Positions 60,300 through 64,000 of a stretch of 64,000 nucleotides of DNA are shown in pieces. The notes under the pieces are model-generated. The model made no database searches and was not told the DNA's origin. It worked only from the letters and a program-made list of their open reading frames with translations. Position 1 is the stretch's first letter, and the number at the start of each line of letters is the position of its first letter. The position numbers and the translations under genes are program-made. This DNA comes from Paenibacillus sedimenti (GTDB lineage Bacteria; Bacillota; Bacilli; Paenibacillales; NBRC-103111), in contig NZ_JACVVD010000007.1 of assembly GCF_014534655.1 (NCBI RefSeq), positions 186,001 to 250,000 on the forward strand, given 5' to 3'.

Positions 60300-61306
60300 G
60301 AGAATACTTTCCTCCCTTTGCGTTCGATAATGAGGAAGAAAGGCAGACCCATCATTGCAACGATCGCCACTACGGGCGTCTCGTAGGGAGAATTGATCGT
60401 ACGGGCAAGGGTATCCGCAAAAAGCATAAATGTAGCGCCGGAAATCGCCGACATCGGGATAATAAAGCGATAATCGGTGCCGACGATCGCCCGAACAACG
60501 TGAGGAATCATTAATCCGATGAATGCCATATTCCCGACCAGTGATACCGAGGCGCCTGCCAGCAAGATAATGACGATAAAAAGAATCGTTTTGATATATA
60601 CCGTCTTCTGGCCTAACCCGACAGCAACTTCTTCACTCAAACTAAGAATAGTTAACTGTTTAGAGAGAATTAGCGAGATCACCGTTCCAATTGCAATAAA
60701 CGGCACGATGGCTTGCAGCTGTCCCCATGATGTACCGGTCATACCTCCGGCGGTCCACATGGATACATCTTTGGAAATTTTAAAATAAATACCGATGCCT
60801 TCCGCGATCGCGTACAGGAACGCAGAGACGGAAGCTCCGGCCAGTACGATACGAAGCGGCGACAAGCCCCCCTTCTTGACTGCGCCGATCCCGAACACCA
60901 TGGCAGCTCCTGCGGCGGCTCCGATAAAACAAGCCACCATAATGCCGAAGTAGCCTGCCGAAGGAATAAAGGCAATCGTACAGGCAAGCGCGGCATTGGC
61001 TCCGGCAGTTAATCCGAGCAAACCCGGATCGGCAAGAGGGTTCCTTGTCATCCCTTGCATAATGGCGCCGGAAACCGCTAATGCGGCTCCGACGACAATT
61101 CCCGCAATTTCACGCGGCAATCGAATTTCACGGATGATCGAAATGTTATCGCCGGATGCGTTTGAGGTTAGCGCTAACCATACATCTTTCACTGTAGCAT
61201 CTGCTGCGCCAAGTATCATGGAGATAACAAACATGAACATAAACGCTATGATTCCAGCAACCAGCTTAAAGCCAAACGGGATGGATCGTTGATTTTCTTT
61301 GGTCAT
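60296..61306 (-). CDS. Ferric-siderophore ABC permease (FecCD family)
   Basis: About 336 residues. Same family blocks as its partner: RLPREIAGIVVGAALAVSGAIMQGMTRNPLADPGLLGLTAGA in outline, and MAFIGLMIPHVVRAIVGTDYR. Start taken as ATG 61306 (MTKENQRSIPFG); an in-frame TTG at 61321 overlaps the binding-protein stop but has no better site. Forms the heterodimeric membrane channel with the 59292 gene product. Confidence 0.92.
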   Translation of the reverse strand: MTKENQRSIPFGFKLVAGIIAFMFMFVISMILGAADATVKDVWLALTSNASGDNISIIREIRLPREIAGIVVGAALAVSGAIMQGMTRNPLADPGLLGLTAGANAALACTIAFIPSAGYFGIMVACFIGAAAGAAMVFGIGAVKKGGLSPLRIVLAGASVSAFLYAIAEGIGIYFKISKDVSMWTAGGMTGTSWGQLQAIVPFIAIGTVISLILSKQLTILSLSEEVAVGLGQKTVYIKTILFIVIILLAGASVSLVGNMAFIGLMIPHVVRAIVGTDYRFIIPMSAISGATFMLFADTLARTINSPYETPVVAIVAMMGLPFFLIIERKGRKVFS

Positions 61307-61310
61307 GGAG

Positions 61311-62261
61311 TTATTTACCAAGCAAATTTTTATTAAAGGTTTCCAGTTGGAAATCCAGCGTTAACGGATCGTTGAAGTAAAACTCTTTTGCATTTACTTC
61401 GAACAATTGCTTGTTTTTGACGGCTGGAATGTTTTTATACGTATCGGTTTGCTGGAAGGAGTTATCCGCATCCAGGTTTTTACTAAAGATGACATAGTCG
61501 CCCGCATACTGAGGAAGAACCTCTAGGGACAAGGCGTAGTAACCGTCTTTTAACGCCATCTCTTTAACTTTTTGCGGCATGGACAGCTTCATTTCCTGGT
61601 AAAGAATTTCTGTTCCGCGGCCCCAGTTATCACCAAAGACGTAGAGCTGCTTGTCGAAGCTTTCAATGACGGAAATCGTTTTGTCCGCACCGATCTTCGC
61701 CTTAATGTCGTCTCCAGCTTTCTGAACGCGCTTTTTGAAATCATCGATCCAAGCTTTGGCTTCTTTTTCTTTGTTTAGAAGTTTGCCTATTTCCAGATGC
61801 TGCGTTAAATAATCAACCTTGCCGTAAGTGTATGTAACTGTAGGAGCGATTTGTTTCAACTTATCAACGTTCTTAATATTGGATAAGCCGATAATGAGAT
61901 CGGGCTTGAGTTCAATCATTTTTTCCAGGCTTTCGTCGGTTACTTCTTGCACGTCTTTAAGTTGACTTTCAAAACGCGGGTTCTTTTTCGACCACGAATC
62001 CACACCGACCAGCTTGACGTTTAACGCCATGACGTTCCCTGCAAAGGAAGACAGTACAATAACGCGCTGCGGGTTAGCAGGAACTTCGACAGCTCCATTT
62101 TCCGATTGGTATGTGATCGTAGATTTGCTATCGGCTTTGGCTGGAGCGTTCTCTGCCTTGGCTGCCTGCGCCGGACTGCCCTCTGTTTTCGTTGTTTGGC
62201 TGCTGCAAGCACTGATAGCTAGCACAAGCACTAGCAGGATTGGAATGAATGGTTTTTTCAT
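61311..62261 (-). CDS. Ferric-siderophore binding lipoprotein
   Basis: 316 residues. Lipobox ISAC (Cys about 20), Ala/Lys linker, then a class III (FhuD/FepB-type) periplasmic-binding fold: VEVPANPQRVIVLSSFAGNVMAL, ELKPDLIIGLSN, and a long connecting helix (EKEAKAWIDDFKKRVQKAGDDI). Ends GNNKLLGK-like (NKNLLGK). Closest in style to FhuD/YxeB-like hydroxamate or xenosiderophore binders; the ligand cannot be fixed by eye. AGGAG precedes the ATG. First gene of the operon, 24 bases below a perfect Fur box. Confidence 0.92.
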   Translation of the reverse strand: MKKPFIPILLVLVLAISACSSQTTKTEGSPAQAAKAENAPAKADSKSTITYQSENGAVEVPANPQRVIVLSSFAGNVMALNVKLVGVDSWSKKNPRFESQLKDVQEVTDESLEKMIELKPDLIIGLSNIKNVDKLKQIAPTVTYTYGKVDYLTQHLEIGKLLNKEKEAKAWIDDFKKRVQKAGDDIKAKIGADKTISVIESFDKQLYVFGDNWGRGTEILYQEMKLSMPQKVKEMALKDGYYALSLEVLPQYAGDYVIFSKNLDADNSFQQTDTYKNIPAVKNKQLFEVNAKEFYFNDPLTLDFQLETFNKNLLGK

Positions 62262-62285
62262 TTGGCTTAACTCCTTATATATAAA

Positions 62286-62300
62286 TGATAATGATTATCA
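62286..62300. promoter_or_regulatory. Fur box (7-1-7)
   Basis: TGATAATGATTATCA is a perfect 7-1-7 inverted repeat matching the Bacillus Fur consensus TGATAATNATTATCA. It lies 25 bases upstream of the binding-lipoprotein start, so iron-repressed expression of the uptake operon is expected. Confidence 0.92.
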
Positions 62301-62387
62301 ATCTTAGTTAATACCATACTTGATGTGTAAAATATTTGTCAATATTTTTTTTCGTTGTCAAAAGAAAGAAAAAACAGTATATTCGAT

Positions 62388-62402
62388 TAAGAATGATTAT
62401 CA
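62388..62402. promoter_or_regulatory. Second, imperfect Fur box before the reductase gene
   Basis: TAAGAATGATTATCA matches 13 of 15 positions of the Fur consensus; the right half is perfect. It is 33 bases upstream of the reductase ATG, so the divergent gene is probably iron-regulated too. Confidence 0.7.
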
Positions 62403-62434
62403 ATCGCAATAGGATGGCGAGGAGTGTGCGAAAC

Positions 62435-63484
62435 ATGGAACAGCCTGAATTGTTTGATGTGACTGTAATCGGAGGCGGACCGGCCGGGCTTTACTCGGCT
62501 TTTTATAGCGGGCTAAGAGAAATGAAAACCAAGATTATTGAGTATCAGCCGCAACTAGGCGGCAAAGTGCATGTATATCCGGAGAAAATGATTTGGGATG
62601 TCGGAGGGCTCACGCCAATACCTGGCGCAAAGCTGATCGAACAGCTTGTACAGCAAGGGTTGACCTTTCAACCTGAAGTGGTGCTGAATGAAAAAGTAGA
62701 GTCGATCACGCGTAACGCAGAGGGTAATTTTGTCTTGCATACAGCTTCCGGTAAACAACATTATTCGAAAACGGTCATTGTTGCGGTGGGCTCGGGGATT
62801 TTGAATCCCAAAAAGCTGGAGATTCAAGGCGCAGAGAGATACGAGGTTTCGAATTTGAATTACACCGTGAAGTCATTAGAGCGATTTAAAGGCAAAACAG
62901 TCATCATTTCCGGCGGAGGAAATTCGGCGATCGATTGGGCTAATGAATTGGAGCCTGTTGCCGAGCGCGTTTATTTGACCTATAGAAAAGATCAGTTAAC
63001 AGGCCATGAGGCTGGGGCAAGACAGCTGATGAACAGCTCTGTCGTTTGTTTCTTTAACTCTTCGATTTCCAAACTGATTGCCGGTGCCAATCACGAATAT
63101 ATTGAACGCGTTGAACTGACCAATCATGAGAGTGGAGAAATATCGCATCTGCCGATCGATGAAGTGATTATTAATCACGGTTATGAACGCGATACGACAC
63201 TGCTGGAGAATAGCGATTTGAATATCGCGATCGCCGACAATTATTATATTGCAGGCAATTCAACGAGCCAATCATCGGTTGAAGGACTTTATGCGGCCGG
63301 AGATATTTTAAGCTACGAGGGGAAAGTCCATTTAATTGCAGGCGCTTTTCAGGATGCCGCCAATGCTGCAAACAAAGCCAAACTCTATATACAGCCTAGT
63401 GCTGAAAAGCACGCAATGGTGTCTTCTCATAACGAAGTGTTTAAAAAGCGCAATCGGGAACTAATCGAACAAATGATAAGATAA
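62435..63484 (+). CDS. Ferredoxin/flavodoxin-NADP+ reductase, YumC type
   Basis: 349 residues; thioredoxin-reductase-like flavoprotein. FAD-binding VIGGGPAGLYSAFY (about 11-24), NADPH-binding VIISGGGNSAIDWANEL, and the C-terminal FAD segment GLYAAGDILSYEGKVHLIAGAFQDA. It has no CxxC redox pair, which separates it from thioredoxin reductase and places it with YumC-type FNRs. ATG 62435 with GAGGAG; an upstream in-frame ATG has no site. Divergent from the siderophore operon with Fur-like boxes for each, so it may supply electrons to release iron from the imported siderophore (inference). Confidence 0.9.
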   Translation: MEQPELFDVTVIGGGPAGLYSAFYSGLREMKTKIIEYQPQLGGKVHVYPEKMIWDVGGLTPIPGAKLIEQLVQQGLTFQPEVVLNEKVESITRNAEGNFVLHTASGKQHYSKTVIVAVGSGILNPKKLEIQGAERYEVSNLNYTVKSLERFKGKTVIISGGGNSAIDWANELEPVAERVYLTYRKDQLTGHEAGARQLMNSSVVCFFNSSISKLIAGANHEYIERVELTNHESGEISHLPIDEVIINHGYERDTTLLENSDLNIAIADNYYIAGNSTSQSSVEGLYAAGDILSYEGKVHLIAGAFQDAANAANKAKLYIQPSAEKHAMVSSHNEVFKKRNRELIEQMIR

Positions 63485-63499
63485 GGATAAAATGCAAAA

Positions 63500-63537
63500 G
63501 CCGACCAGCGCGGGCTTCATGGGCTCCGAAGGTCGGC
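63500..63537 (-). terminator. Terminator of the TerB-like gene
   Basis: GCCGACC (63500-63506) pairs with GGTCGGC (63531-63537), with an inner GAGCCC/GGGCTT-type pairing; on the minus strand it is followed by TTTTGCATTTT. Lies between the convergent reductase and TerB-like genes. Confidence 0.75.
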
Positions 63538-63569
63538 CTCTGTCTGATTCGGCTATCAGCTTACCGGTC

Positions 63570-64000
63570 TTATACGTGTAGGGAAACTTGATATCCCGGT
63601 TGGTTTTTGGGATGGTTTTGGTTTAAGAAGACGGATCTGTCGTTTTTCAAAGAAATCACTTCGAAGAATGGTGTAAAGCGCTCTTCGGAAATGTTAAAGC
63701 CGTTCAGGAATTTGGCGAACAATACTTGTTCTTCCTTTTCAGGTTCTCCATCGGCAAGCGAAGAATCGACCAGATTGATCAGGATACAGATTTTTTGGGC
63801 ATCCGTCAGGATGGGAGCAGCTTCTTGCAGAAACTTCTCGATTGGATTGTTGCGGGTATACTTCATCGCACGGTCGAGCAATTCCCGATTGTTCGCGCCT
63901 ACGCCGATTACACCATTTTTTTCTTCTCCGCCCAGCACCGCAAGCAACTGCCCGATTTCCTCATGATCCATCTCACCGTCTGATTTCATCATGTACAACA
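63570..64000 (-). CDS. TerB-like protein, cut by window edge
   Basis: At least 142 residues, open to the right edge of the window. Begins in view with LYMMKSDGEMDHEEIGQLL, the metal-binding-like acidic helix of TerB/DUF533-like domains, and later LVDSSLADGEPEKEEQVLFAKFLNGFNI, a second EF-hand-like helix pair; ends NQPGYQVSLHV. TerB-like domains occur in tellurite-resistance and stress proteins. The true start is probably outside the window, because TerB domains normally have about 20 more residues before this point. Confidence 0.75.
   Translation of the reverse strand, partial: LYMMKSDGEMDHEEIGQLLAVLGGEEKNGVIGVGANNRELLDRAMKYTRNNPIEKFLQEAAPILTDAQKICILINLVDSSLADGEPEKEEQVLFAKFLNGFNISEERFTPFFEVISLKNDRSVFLNQNHPKNQPGYQVSLHV

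Overview
The window looks like chromosomal DNA of a Paenibacillus or a close relative. This rests on S-layer-homology (SLH) proteins, two CUT1 sugar ABC operons without their own ATPase, a YesM/YesN-type two-component system with an AraC output domain, a yuaF-floT-like operon, a YdjO-like cold-shock gene, a copper-amine-oxidase-N 'stalk' lipoprotein, frequent TTG/GTG starts behind strong AGGAGG sites, and a perfect Bacillus-type Fur box. No rRNA, tRNA, CRISPR array, transposase or prophage gene was recognised.

Layout. 0-9 kb: decayed araD pseudogene; SLH-domain exported protein; hypothetical proteins; a chemoreceptor; an ECF41-type sigma factor; a second ECF sigma factor with an overlapping membrane anti-sigma-like gene. 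9.1-9.6 kb: a degenerate intergenic repeat array. 9.7-21.7 kb: an eight-gene, tightly packed, same-strand locus with a small SLH protein, two GT2-type glycosyltransferases, a coiled-coil GT4 glycosyltransferase beside a truncated paralogue of it, and three consecutive genes sharing one ILEI/FAM3-like module. That module is fused to an LTA-synthase-type phosphoglycerol transferase in the first, to a signal anchor in the second and to a catalytically degenerate GDPD-like barrel in the third. I read this as a cell-surface glycopolymer or S-layer glycan locus; the ILEI trio is the most novel item in the window.

21.7-27.5 kb: a fructan/sucrose operon (LacI regulator, binding lipoprotein, two permeases, GH32 hydrolase) with two abutting LacI operators over a consensus promoter; the GH32 5' end appears frameshifted. 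27.6-31 kb: NfeD-flotillin operon with a third gene made of SH3-like repeats. 31-35 kb: stalk-domain lipoprotein, CBS protein, a MITE-like repeat and a broken NADH dehydrogenase gene. 35-44.4 kb: cold-shock genes, then a galactonate-type catabolic locus (dgoD, dgoA, YesN/YesM, second repeat copy, ABC transporter).

44.5-58.8 kb: mostly housekeeping and single genes: fumC, isochorismatase-like hydrolase, Lrp-type regulator, thioesterase, FMN-binding protein, a TRM11-like methyltransferase, a dCache chemoreceptor, three small hydrophilic proteins of about 50 residues, a LysR/ilvE divergent pair with two clear palindromes, mazEF, and a hydrolase-TetR pair. 58.8-64 kb: repeat-bearing spacer, Fur-controlled siderophore uptake operon, a divergent ferredoxin/flavodoxin-NADP reductase, and a TerB-like gene cut by the window edge.

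All functions are from reading translated sequence and motifs by eye; no database search was run.
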